From Megaleporinus macrocephalus (lineage: Eukaryota; Chordata; Actinopteri; Characiformes; Anostomidae): DNA of 64,000 bases. The stretch covers positions 766,501 to 830,500 of the forward strand of contig CM038715.1 in assembly GCA_021613375.1 (NCBI GenBank), written 5' to 3'. Shown one piece after another: positions 32,371 through 42,379 of the stretch (its first letter is position 1; every line of letters begins with the position of its first letter). The notes below the pieces were generated by a model. That model did not search any database. It was not told the DNA's origin and saw only the letters and a list, made by a program, of their open reading frames with translations. Position numbers and translations under genes: made by a program.

Positions 32371-32950
32371 TAGGACTGGGCGATAAAATGATAAAGATAA
32401 TTATCGCGAAATAACGTTTCCTTAATAGAACTATAAGACGTAGTCGATAGAAAGTCAATAGAATTTAGTTCCGTCCATGTTTTGAGAGACAACAAAAAAA
32501 AAATCCAGAGTAGGAAACTTTATTTTTTACTGAAAACAGAATCACTAAAACAACTCCCCATTAGAGCCGACTAAGAGTCGACTCACCGCTATGAGTGAAC
32601 ATAAACAGAGTTCTTTCCTCAGAACCCACTTAAAGAACCAGCAACAGCCTGATTAACACAGTGTCTGTGTGAATACTCTTCGACTGTTCAGAAGCCCCTA
32701 CAATGTATGTATATATATGTGTGTGTGTATGTTTAATTTATTTGAAATACAGTTATGTAATGTTCTATAGTACATTTGTCTATCTTCTGATAATAAATCA
32801 GAACATAAAAAAACAATTTAACAATTTTTTGATATCTTCACTTCTCACCTAAAGTAAAAAGGTGATTTGATTTATATCGTGATATATATCAATGTCGACT
32901 GATATGGAAAATATTATTGTGCTAAGATTTCTCCATATCGCCTAGCCCTA
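32371..32950. mobile_element. hAT-type MITE with perfect 8-bp target duplication
   Basis: GGTGCAGT flanks both sides (32363-32370 and 32951-32958). The ends read TAGGACTGGGCGATAAA and ATATCGCCTAGCCCTA, inverted repeats TAGGRCTRGGCGATA. The interior has ATTATCGCGAAATAACG and TATCGTGATATATATC. It is 580 bp and non-coding. Confidence 0.9.
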
Positions 32951-33192
32951 GGTGCAGTTATATATCATTCTAAATTTCTTAATCTGTAATCTCATACTGA
33001 AACCTTTGCTTTAAGTAAATTTAGTTAAAATAACACAAAATAGTATTTTATTTTCAAAAAAATCATGTGTGTCACAGTTATTGGCCCCCATAGACATTCT
33101 TATAAAAAAACCCTACATGCCTGCAAATGCTCATATTCACTGGTAGGGAGAAAATAAATAAGCTGTAGCGAACCTGCCTGGAAAGGACACCA

Positions 33193-33411
33193 ATGTATTT
33201 CATACTTACACACAGAAAAGGATGGTTAGCAGTGCAAAAGATATTCTGGGGTCACCAAGTCTCAAAAACCACAATTAGACACCGTGACTGCTTCAGAAAT
33301 CGTCTACTTCCATCCTACACACTACTTGAAAAGCGGGAATGGCTAGCATGTCTGAATTCCCCAGATGACCCACTCAGTCGGGAGCCATGCCACCACAGCA
33401 CACTGTGCTAG
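33193..33411 (+). pseudogene. Tc1-like transposase N-terminal remnant
   Basis: The frame contains HQVSKTTIRHRDCFRNRL, which resembles the helix-turn-helix recognition part of Tc1-type transposases (xVSxxTIRRxL). Upstream and downstream residues are not convincing, and the frame ends at 33411. Dead remnant. Confidence 0.45.
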
Positions 33412-34984
33412 ACTCTTGGTTCAAGGAGGAGGCATTCTTAGCTGAGGAAGAAAACGACCACAAGAAGTATCTACAATAATGTCTGTGAATGCAGCTTTTA
33501 ATGAAAGGCAGGACTTTCATAGTGGAGGTGAGACGTCTTGCGTCAAAGAATGTTAGTAATGTGCGTCCCAATTTGCGTGTATACTAAACACTCACGTATT
33601 GAAGAGCGTCTAATTGCGATGGGCAAATGATAGTGATGCTTCAGAGCTTGTATCGAGAAATCCAGGAAGTCGTTTATGAAGCGCGTATGGAGACTTGCTT
33701 CGTTAAGGGCGAGTGACATCACTGATGGCGTCTGAAGTCTTGCTGGTTCAGGACATGATTCGAGTGCTGGTGTGATTTATTGTTTCTTAATAAAAATTAA
33801 AGTCACCATCAAACTACCATCACTGTCCCATCTCTTAAAACCACTGCACCAGTTTTAACATCAATATCTCACGTACTATTAGATTTATTTACTGACTGAA
33901 ATCATACTGGCAGGTTTTTTAAATGAACAGACCCACACAATCAAACACAGATCAGATGAACAAATTAATTAACCACAGAAAATTAAATTAAGGTTTTTAT
34001 GTATGTACTTGTTTTCAGGCTGACAACGTTGCAAGAGGCCATCGCAAATAGTTGAAATGACAATAAAAGTTTTGGCCAGCAGGAGGATTCGTGTGCACAT
34101 GAAGCTTCGAGTAATGAACCTTTTTCTGTACCGTCTGGAGGAAAAGCTTCAACACTTCTAGAGGCTTCATCTGATCATCACTAGCGTCTAATGAGAAGTA
34201 AGTCTGGATAGTTAGTAAATATAGCCAAACTTACTTCATTAGATGCTACCGCGGCTCCGTGTGGTTCTGTTTACATTGCGTCGCCGTATGTGGTCCCACG
34301 TTCTTTAAGTGTCCTTCAGAAACACTTCTGTTGTGTTGTGGACGGTTTTGAAGCACGTTTGTGAATTTACAGCGCGTTGGGTCTTCTCGGCCATTGTACA
34401 GCAGTGACCACAGGGTCTAGACTAGTATGTACTGTCTAAGCAGGCGCAGCCAATTTCCTTTCCAACAAAGAGTTCAAAAGCTGTTGTAGGAGAAACCTTT
34501 TTTTCTAAACAGAAGCAATGGCACCTGAAGTTTGTGAGGCGCTGCTGCCACTTTTGCTGGCAGCCAGTTCTGTGGTGAGATACAACAGCAGATGAAAATA
34601 GAGCCTGGCAACAAACACTGACAGAACACATATACTGTAAATAGAAGATTATGTAGAAAAGAACATCATCCCTACTGTTAAGTTCTGTATCGTTTTGGGC
34701 CTGTTCTTCCTACATGAGAAAGAAGGAGCCATGGACCCTTGGAGGTTTGAAGAGATTCTGTTTGTAGGAGTGGTTTCAAACTCTCAGTTTCATCTAGCAT
34801 TATAGCTGAAGTTTGTTAGATGCTTCTGCCACTTTTTCAGGCACCCAGTTCTGTTGTGTGATACAAAAATAGAACTTGGCAACAAACACTGATGCAACAC
34901 ATACGCTGTAAATAGAAGATTATGTAGAAAAGAACATCATCTCTACCGTTAAGTTCTGTAATGCTTTGGGCCTAGTTCTCCTCT

Positions 34985-35280
34985 AAAGACCCAGACAGTC
35001 CTGTTAGGATTCGTAACATCATGGGCTACAGAGTACCAGAACATTAAAAAAATAATAAACAATTGGCAGTGGCTGGCTCTGCCAAAAAGCTAAAACAAGA
35101 CTATGGTTGAGTCCTCCAGCATCCAACACCACAATGATCACAGAATTAATAATCATTTAATTTTGGCAAGGCCGCCCCAGTCCTCTGAACCAGATCCCAT
35201 TAAAAGCCTGTGGGGAGAGCTAAAGAGGACAGAATGAAAGAAGGGGCAGTGGACCCTTGGAGGTTTGAAGAGATTCTGTT
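34985..35280 (+). pseudogene. Tc1-like transposase C-terminal remnant
   Basis: Around 35168-35240 the plus strand reads ARPPQSSEPDPIKSLWGELK. Tc1 transposases carry WPxQSPDLNPIExLWxxLK just before the last catalytic acidic residue, so the alignment is direct, with the DLNP core worn to EPDP and the following E replaced. Frameshifts and stops are on both sides. Confidence 0.7.
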
Positions 35281-35743
35281 TGGGGGAGTGGTTTTAAATT
35301 ATTTTTTAGTATAATATTGAAGACAACTGCTCTTCCACTGGTGAAAAGAGGTTGCCCAAAGGGCCCAATGCAAGGGTGCCAATAGTTACGGAGCTGGCTG
35401 TGTGGTTTCTCTACATTTACATTTACAGTATTAATTTTATCCAGAGCGACTTACAGAAGTGCTTAGTGTTCAGTCAGAGTATGTATCTATATCTAGTACA
35501 AATAGGTTTAAGTCCAAACTACTCTTGAGCTCAAACACTGCTATAAACTAGAGCCAGTGCTGATACCTGGACAGAAGACAACAAAATATAAGATTAGACA
35601 CAGAGCAAGACTGGAACACCTACAGAGAAGAGAATAAATACAAGACTACATACAGTATAGGTGCAATACTGTATTAGAGTATTAGAGTATCTAGAGTTCC
35701 TAGAAGATCCAGTGCAATTATGGTTTATACCAATGCTTCAGTA

Positions 35744-37220
35744 CACTGTAAAAAATGATTTAAGCAATAAGTCAAGATAACTTCCATTTTTTATTTACCT
35801 TAACTAGCCAAATTAAGTTTAATGATTTCAATGATTTTCAAGTTTTTAATTACTTTTATGAAGAAATTTCAACAGTCAAATGAACTTAACCCTCTGAGTT
35901 ATCCGTTATACTAATACTAATTTAAAACATGAAGAATTCTAAGTCAATCACCAAACGAAGGTCTGCAGAAGGTCAACTAACTGAAAGGAACTAATCCAGA
36001 TGGCGGATTAAACTTGAGGGTAAGATCAAGAACTTTACCACAATCAGGCAGGAGGGAAAAGAGGTCCGTACAGACCAGCAAAAAGAGGTGAGTATGTGCC
36101 ACGGGCAGCGAGTTTGAACACAACATGGGAGTTTTGAGTATTTAGTTCGTCAGGTTGCTTATATATATGTAATAAAATGGTCTTCTGGTAACTGAGATGT
36201 TTATAAGATGTGGGTTCTGTAAGTTTAAACTAGTTTTAGAAAAATGTTGGCTAGCTAATAAAGATGCCGGCCAGCCAAACCTCAGCTACCCTTACAAAAA
36301 AGAAGTTTATTCAAGTGTACCATTAGTTTACTTCTTTTAAACTAAGGAAGTGAGTATGCTTATAGTTTATTTTTATGTACTTCTCAGTGATATACTAAAC
36401 ACATTTATACTTAAGTATGCTTGGGTTATACTGACAAGAATAGAACAGTCTAAATATATTTGGCCTTTACTTTTACTTAATCTTTTGATTGAGATAGTAG
36501 AAGTAAGTATTCTTGCTCTGCACAAAAACACACCCAGTACAATATTTATTTAAAATTTGATTTATAAAGATTTATAAAGATACAAATATGTTTCTTAATC
36601 TGAGTGTCTTGTTTATTTTACATGCGTCCACTGGTGAGTGAGTAAACATTGTTAAGTTCTATTTTAAGTAGAAAAAAAACCCTTAAATCTAGTCATATAC
36701 TTTAAAGTACAACAATATAAGCAGTAAATTATAAATATTATGTTAAGTTCACTTTAAGATAACTTACAAGCTAGTAAACTAACAGTAAACCCTTAAGATT
36801 ACTTTTAGTGTAGTTACAGTACAAAAGATGTAAACTAGTTTATACTTGGTTTACTACTCTTACACTTAAAGTGTACTTAAAAGTATACTTTTAAAAACTA
36901 GAAAGTGGGCCAATTTAGTCCCAAGATGTTTTAAAATAGTACATATACAAGTGTACTACTAGTACAATGACATTAGTATAGTACCTACATAAAGTATACT
37001 TAATAAAATCAACTTTAAGTATACTTATTTTCTGTAAGGGTAGCTAGGTTACGTTAGTTAAGTCGATAATTGAGTTCCAGCTTTTCTTTCTGTGCAGTTT
37101 TATCAGTCAGAGAACAATTGGCTTGTTGAAGTAAATAGCCATTCCAATTTCAGGTAACTTAAAAAGGCAGCTTTTGAACTTAAGCTTTTGAGTTGAACCA
37201 GATTAAATTTTTTTACTGTG
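35744..37220. mobile_element. TA-flanked MITE with CACWGTAAAAAA ends
   Basis: TA (35742-35743) + CACTGTAAAAAATGATTTAA on the left; TTTTTTTACTGTG + TA (37221-37222) on the right. It is broken by a second element at 36289-37040, leaving about 725 bp of its own. TA flanks suggest Tc1/mariner-type mobilisation. Non-coding. Confidence 0.75.
36289..37040. mobile_element. Nested MITE with CCCTTACARAAAAKAAGT ends
   Basis: Starts CCCTTACAAAAAAGAAGTTT and ends AAGTATACTTATTTTCTGTAAGGG-like text (last 20: ATACTTATTTTCTGTAAGGG). Flanks are ...CAGCTA and TAGCTAG, so TA is duplicated. The interior is full of AAGTATACTT-type words, giving a strongly palindromic element of 752 bp. Confidence 0.85.
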
Positions 37221-37455
37221 TAGATTAGCACTTATAAGAGATTCACAAAGAGACGGTGGTCTTCAGTCTGCGTTTGAAGACCGCGAGAGAGTTTGCTGTT
37301 CGGAATTTGCTGTCTTCCATGAATCTTGAGTGATGGAGGGTCAAGCTGAGCCTTACTTGAAGCACGAAGGGCTCGAGATGCAGATCAACAATTGACCATT
37401 GCCATAAGCTCAAGAAGAGCCGGTCCATTCTTGGCTTTGTAGTATATACATCAGC

Positions 37456-38009
37456 CGGGTAGTGACTATTTTCTTATACTGTGGCAGCTGTCTAACGTAA
37501 AGGGACTGATTTACTAAAGGCTGGTGAAAGTTTAAAGTGCGAGCGCAAGCTGAAAACTCCTCCAGCTTTGTACAAGCTCTACTGATCACTGTATCAGGCT
37601 CAGCTTCTTGATGTTTTATATTCCACAGTTTCAGAGGATTCTAAGCTTTAATGTATTCTTTCAAGTCAAGAGCCCTCTTTTCACCACACTACATGCCTCC
37701 GAACAGCTTTGTAACTCACCAAAGAAACAACGAGCCTGTTTATTCAGTGACATTATAAGCTTCATACTTTTCCCTCTTTTGTTGTTTGGGGGACATGCAA
37801 GGGATTATTAGTTGTCTAATGTTTTTTTGGAATTAAGTTATTTTTGTGCATGTTGTGTTCTATTTTGACAGCCAATAAAGTTTCTCACTCTCCTAAAATG
37901 TTGTAATGGCAAAATGCCAATCTTACACAAGACAATACATCATTCATTTTATATCATGTAAGGTGAAAAGGTTGTTAACTGGCCAGATTAAGTTATTAAA
38001 AAAATATGG
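37456..38009. other. Unassigned spacer
   Basis: Repeat-free in my reading, with one short frame (37608-37811) that resembles nothing. Confidence 0.3.
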
Positions 38010-38174
38010 TAGCACTTAATATGAATCCTGTATTCATAATACTTCATAAATACATTTATAAGACCTTATATGGCATACATATCACCTTATAATATTAAGC
38101 CTAATGTTTTGTACACTTGCTCCTAAGTGGCTATGATTTGATGTATAACATTTTATGAGGCAAAATAATAATTA

Positions 38175-38258
<84 letters not shown>

Positions 38259-38570
38259 TATTATTACAAAATGTAATTTTTATTATTTTAATATCATTAA
38301 AATGCGCAAGTGCTGCTTCATTTTAGGTAAGCTGGTAACTGTTACGATGGGTGTTGTACAGGCAATATTTCATTTATATATTATTTCAATTTATAGAGTT
38401 TGTAGAGATGAATGGATCAAATAACATATTCAGAAACCTAACATTATTAAGTCATATTCTTTGATTTTAAAATGTGTTATAGCTACTTATAAGCATTTAT
38501 ACAGGTTTATGCAGGGGATGATAAGCTATTATGTGTGCCAGGTAATACCTTATGAATACCAAAAACATAT
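38010..38570. mobile_element. Possible MITE interrupted by (AT)n
   Basis: GGTAGCACTTAATATGAATC on the left and GGTAATACCTTATGAATACC on the right, with ATAAGACCTTATATGG and TATAAGCATTTATACAGG inside, look like the arms of a GGTAGCACTT-type element. The inverted pairing is loose. Confidence 0.35.
38178..38255 (+). repeat. (AT)n microsatellite
   Basis: About 38 uninterrupted AT units. Confidence 0.97.
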
Positions 38571-38588
38571 ATTAAAGCTAATTATTAA

Positions 38589-39344
38589 TGTCACAAGGGT
38601 TCAGGAGCAGACATAGTGACGCAGGGAAACTGGGCAACCGAAGGGCGGTGTAAGCACGTCCTCCCAGCGCCTCGAGAGGTCGCTGTCTCCGGAGTACTAG
38701 GTTGCTCCGGACACACACCCAGCAATCACCAACACCTGACAGTCATCAGTGCTAACGGCAGTAGCTTGTTAGCACAGCCCATATAACCCAGCTCACCGAC
38801 CAGCCTGAGCACTCAACTCCTACCGTCTGAGCATTCCCTCCTAGCGTCTCTACCCCATGGGTCTCCTGGTGAGGTTGGTGTGACTTTGTGTTTGGCTCGC
38901 TCCTCGAAGTGAGATTCCCTCTTTATTGACTCTTTGAACTTAGCGAATGTTGTATTGACTGTTCTTACGCTCTCCCTGGGAGCAGTGAGAGTGGTGCATA
39001 TCCCGGATAGGGATTATTCTACAGGTGAGCTCTGGAACGATGCAAGGACTAACCACTATCTGTTTGAACTGTTCAGCCAGGGCTTATCTCCTGTTTTCCC
39101 AGAAGGACGTGAGGAGCTACCCCTACGGAGGCTATGAGGCTCGGTGGCTAACATCTGCAGCTACTCTCAACATCTCACCTGCTCCGGTGGCTGCACAGCA
39201 GAGAGCCTCTGACTCCACTTCAGCAGATCTCCCTGGATCTTCGCCCCAGCGTGGCCTGCTCAGCGTGTTTTGTGTTCATTTTGCCTTCGTTTCTGTAAAT
39301 AAAGCCTTACATATGGATCATAACGTCATGTCTGATTCGTTACA
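38589..39344 (+). mobile_element. LTR-like TG...CA element
   Basis: Starts TGTCACAAGGGTTCAGG and ends GATTCGTTACA. A GTAAATAAAGCC polyadenylation-like signal sits 45 bp before the end, as expected for the R/U5 part of an LTR. It is 756 bp. Open frames inside (38934-39366) have no retroviral-type protein motifs. No matching 5-bp flank was found. Confidence 0.5.
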
Positions 39345-39541
39345 GGCGGACACACACACAAACTAAAAAAGGCTTTTAATAACGAAAGCACATAAACTGA
39401 TTAAACTATAAAGAAAACAGGGGATAAACAAACAGACTAAACTGACAGGATACAGGTATACAGTAATACAGACTAACAGGGGTATGATTACAACAAAGAC
39501 CAACCACAGGTAACAAACAGAGTAAACTAACAGGCGAGGAC
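39345..39541 (-). mobile_element. Partial reversed LTR-like element
   Basis: ACACACACACAAACT, GGCTTTTAATAACGAAAGC and runs of AAACARACTRAAC resemble the reverse-orientation element at 25793-26146 (CTTAAAGTATTTAATATAAAC). It links the two plus-orientation elements on either side. Confidence 0.4.
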
Positions 39542-39869
39542 TGTCACGCCTTGCTCATCCTCTCTGAGTCCTTGTTTACGTCCTGTCATGTCCGCATGGT
39601 GTTTATTTTGGTCATGTGCTCCTTGTCTCCGCCCTAGCCCCGCCTGTCACACCTGTTTTTCATTCGTCCTAAGTCCTGTCACCTGCTCCCTCTCGTTACC
39701 TTGTGTTATATACACTCCGTGTTTGCAGTCTGTCTTTGTCCAACGTTGTTATGCTGTCGGTGTGTTCATGCTTGTTTGTTTTGCCTGTTTTTGTCGTCAT
39801 GGACTTCATTAAACCCTTAAATCCTCATCTGCGTGTGTATCTGCCTGCTCTGTCTCCCGCACCGTTACA
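39542..39869 (+). mobile_element. LTR-like TG...CA element, complete
   Basis: Runs TGTCACGCCTTGCTCATCC ... CTTCATTAAACCCTTAAATC ... CGCACCGTTACA, 328 bp, with 5-bp flanks AGGAC and AGAAC (4/5 match). It is the best short reference for the family seen at 1, 1339 and 25793. Solo LTR is the simplest reading. An unusual SINE-like or other non-autonomous element cannot be excluded. Confidence 0.6.
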
Positions 39870-40955
39870 AGAACAAGGGAAACAGGGCAGATGGTGACAA
39901 TTAAATTATTTCATATGTTTTCATTCAGTGTTTTCTTTCAGTTGTTCTGAGAAATTTTCTGAAAAATATTTCCAATGATGTTGAGGCGTGACTAGGCTAG
40001 CGTGATTAGTCTAGCGTGAATAACACAGCAGCTTCTTTGTTTGGTTTACAAATTTTCTTTGTTTTGTATATGAAAGCTTTAAATTAGCAACTTGTAGGAT
40101 GACACAAGCTAACCCTCTCCTCCTCAGTGTTAGCATTAGCAGCTGTTTACTTACTAGTTTAGAAGAATTATTGCAATTCAGCATCAAATTTCATCCCTCG
40201 CCAAAAGCACTTCCAGTAGTAGAAAACAACAGCAGTGCTAACTCTTCTGTACTGCCATATGTGGTTTCTTGCCAGTAGCGATCATCAGCAGTCACTTGCC
40301 AGTAGCTTCAGTCATCGTAGTGTTTACTGTTTCTATCATTTCTTACCTGGCATTGAAGGATCTAACCAGGAGCTGTCAAGACAACTTCGTCTTCATCCTC
40401 TCACCTGGGACTGATAGAAAACTCGACAGTACGAACCAGGGCTAGCAGGTTAGCATGCTAACTTCAGTAGATCTTTGCAGCATCAAATTGTATTTCTTTA
40501 TATTCTGATGACACTTTTAGTTACAAGTTGCAATACTGACTACTATTTATCTGAAAGTTGTATAGGTCTACCAGGTCTAGCACAGCTATCTTGTTTTCTA
40601 CATGCCTCTTAAATATATTTTTTAATTTTCTTTTTTACTGACTTTGACTTTGTCCTTCAAGTGAATTACCACATGCTTAATCTCCAGAAATATCCCCTTA
40701 AAATAAAAAATCGACATTTGAGCTGGAAAATATAGAATTGAAAGGTGGTCTTTGTCGTTTGCACGGTGCTAAATAATATAGTGGCAGCTAAAGGGAGGAC
40801 TGATGTGTTCTCCTTTTCATCCTGCCGCAGCCTTTTACTTTCACCTCCTCCACTCCAAAGACGTTCACCGACAGTCTTACAGTGTGTAGGTGAGGTGTTG
40901 ACTGATGCCAAGAAAAGAAAGAGTTGTAATGTGACAGCGTGAACCAGAGCTCTTA
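39870..40955. other. Unassigned spacer
   Basis: Mostly repeat-free. Contains the partial palindrome GGTTAGCATGCTAAC at 40449-40463. Short opposing frames at 40666-40942 have no recognisable product. Confidence 0.3.
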
Positions 40956-41740
40956 ATGATGTGGCTCTTCCTGTAACAAGGGACTAACTCAGACTGCAAC
41001 CGAGGGCTATTATCTATGAAGAAACCAGCTCTACACAGCTAATTACACAAATAAATGGCATAGTATTAAACTCTGAGCAAAGCAGGGCGATGTCCACATG
41101 CTGCTAGGACACCGCTGTGGTACTGTAGAAGCACTTTATTTATGATTTACACACTTATCCAGTGCCAAATTTGATTGGTTTTCCTTTCTGAAGTGTTTAG
41201 TTTAAAAGAGTAAAACCAGTGCATTTCTTTTCCTGTTTGTGATTTGCTGTTTGTAACGGTATGTGTATTTATTTTTATTCTAGATACAGTAGGTGTGATA
41301 TTCCAAATGAAAATCTGGAGTTGATGTTTAATTAATGTCTTTTTCCGTTTGCTTTAATGAACTTGCAAATGAGTTTCGTTGCTGCTGTGTTACGTACATT
41401 AAGTGTGCTGCACTATTTATAGAAATGTCTTTCTCCTGCAGTCTAATATAGAAGGTCTATCAGCCCTAGTTTAAAGAAATAACAGCGCTGCCAGTGACCT
41501 GCTGAAGCTATCTGCTCAAGTGAGGAATTAAAGCAATTTAGTTGGCTGTGACAGGGAGGTCACAGTTCTCAAGAGTTATCAAATACTTTGGTGAGAAGAA
41601 TGACTTTTTAAATTCTTTTCACTTGTGGCTCTGATGGAGAAGTGCTGATGGAAGCAGGCAAATTAATTTACGGTAAACTGTCTGCCTCCTATCATCCTCT
41701 CCAGATTCCATATCAGCACTGATTTATACTTTCTGTCATA
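40956..41740. promoter_or_regulatory. Candidate conserved non-coding island
   Basis: Repeat-free with words typical of regulatory DNA: CTCTTAATGATGTGGCTC, CACAGCTAATTACACAAATAA, TGCTTTAATGAACTTGCAAA, GGCAAATTAATTTACGG. TTAATGATGTGGC also occurs in the island at 32040-32240. Texture only, no proof of conservation. Confidence 0.35.
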
Positions 41741-41879
41741 CGATGCATCGTCTCGGATGCTCTTGGAACTTGCTCACAGATGTTTACAGATTCATTCCCT
41801 GCAATATCGTTGCCTTTTGCTTGGAAGGTAGTCTTTCAACAGAAAGAATCAAACAAAACAGAAAGCCACACTGTGACAG

Positions 41880-41956
41880 ACACTGTATGGCCAAAAGTAT
41901 GCAGACACCTGATCAGCACATCTATATAACCTTGTTGGACACCCCATGCCAAGACC
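41880..41956 (+). mobile_element. Fragment of a TATGGCCAAAAGTATG repeat
   Basis: CACTGTATGGCCAAAAGTAT, GCAGACACCTGATCAGCAC and CTTGTTGGACACCCCAT are the start of a very common fish element. It is cut off at 41957 where the next repeat begins. Confidence 0.7.
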
Positions 41957-42258
41957 TTCCATCCATCTATCCATCCATTAGCTTCCGCTTTATCCCGCTA
42001 GTCGGGGTCATGAGGGGCGGGCGCTGGAGCAAATCGCAGTGTCATCGGGTGAAGGCAGGGTACACCATGGACAGGTTGCCAGTCCTTCGCTTGGCCAGCA
42101 CACACACACACCTACGGGCAGTTTAGAGTGAGCGATCAACCTAACATGCATGTGTTTGGACTGTGGGAGGAAACCCACTCAAGCACGGGGAGAACATATA
42201 CACTCCACACAGAACCACCCGGATCAGGAATCCAACCCAGATCATCTTACTGTGTATT
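41957..42258 (+). repeat. Widespread fish dispersed repeat
   Basis: Starts in a CCATCCATCTATCCATCC tract, then TTTATCCCGCTAGTCGGGGT, GCAGGGTACACCATGGACAG, CACCTACGGGCAGTTTAGAG, TTTGGACTGTGGGAGGAAAC, CTCCACACAGAACCACC and AGATCATCTTACTGTG. Paralogous to 51682-51989 and 56038-56262, and the parent of the tail at 4069. The 127-codon frame over it is incidental. Confidence 0.85.
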
Positions 42259-42379
42259 TGTTATATTTTTTATAATAAAATAAAGATTCCCATTAGTTCA
42301 TATGCCAAATTGCCAAGTATTATAGTATTGTATAGTATGGGGTTGGATATGTACACTATTTAAGACATATAAATCTTAA

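Larger units (their letters stand above)
33060..35395 (+). mobile_element. Heavily decayed Tc1/mariner-like element
   Basis: Outer ends resemble each other in inverted orientation: CACAGTTATTGGCCCCC at 33073 and GGGTGCCAATAGTTACGG at 35374. Inside are two transposase remnants (33193-33411 and 34985-35280). Between them lies other sequence (33600-34500), probably further insertions. A block of about 270 bp is tandemly duplicated: 34525-34800 and 34810-35300 share AAATAGAAGATTATGTAG, AAAGAACATCATC, TAAGTTCTGTA and TGGACCCTTGGAGGTTTG, and the first copy has lost the middle. Confidence 0.65.
35412..37455 (+). repeat. Dispersed fish repeat split by nested MITEs
   Basis: Left part CTACATTTACATTTACAG, TATCCAGAGCGACTTACAG (35412-35743). 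Right part GGTCTTCAGTCTGCGTTTGA, AGACCGCGAGAGAG, CTTGAGTGATGGAGGGTCAA, CTTTGTAGTATATACATCAG (37223-37455). Both halves belong to a single very common teleost repeat in which ATTTACATTTAC and the GACCGCGAGAG part lie on the same strand. The 1.5-kb interruption is the element described next. Confidence 0.75.

Noticed and set aside
41743..42126. 127-codon plus frame
   Set aside because: Most of it lies in two dispersed repeats (TATGGCCAAAAGTATG and CCATCCATCTATCC families).
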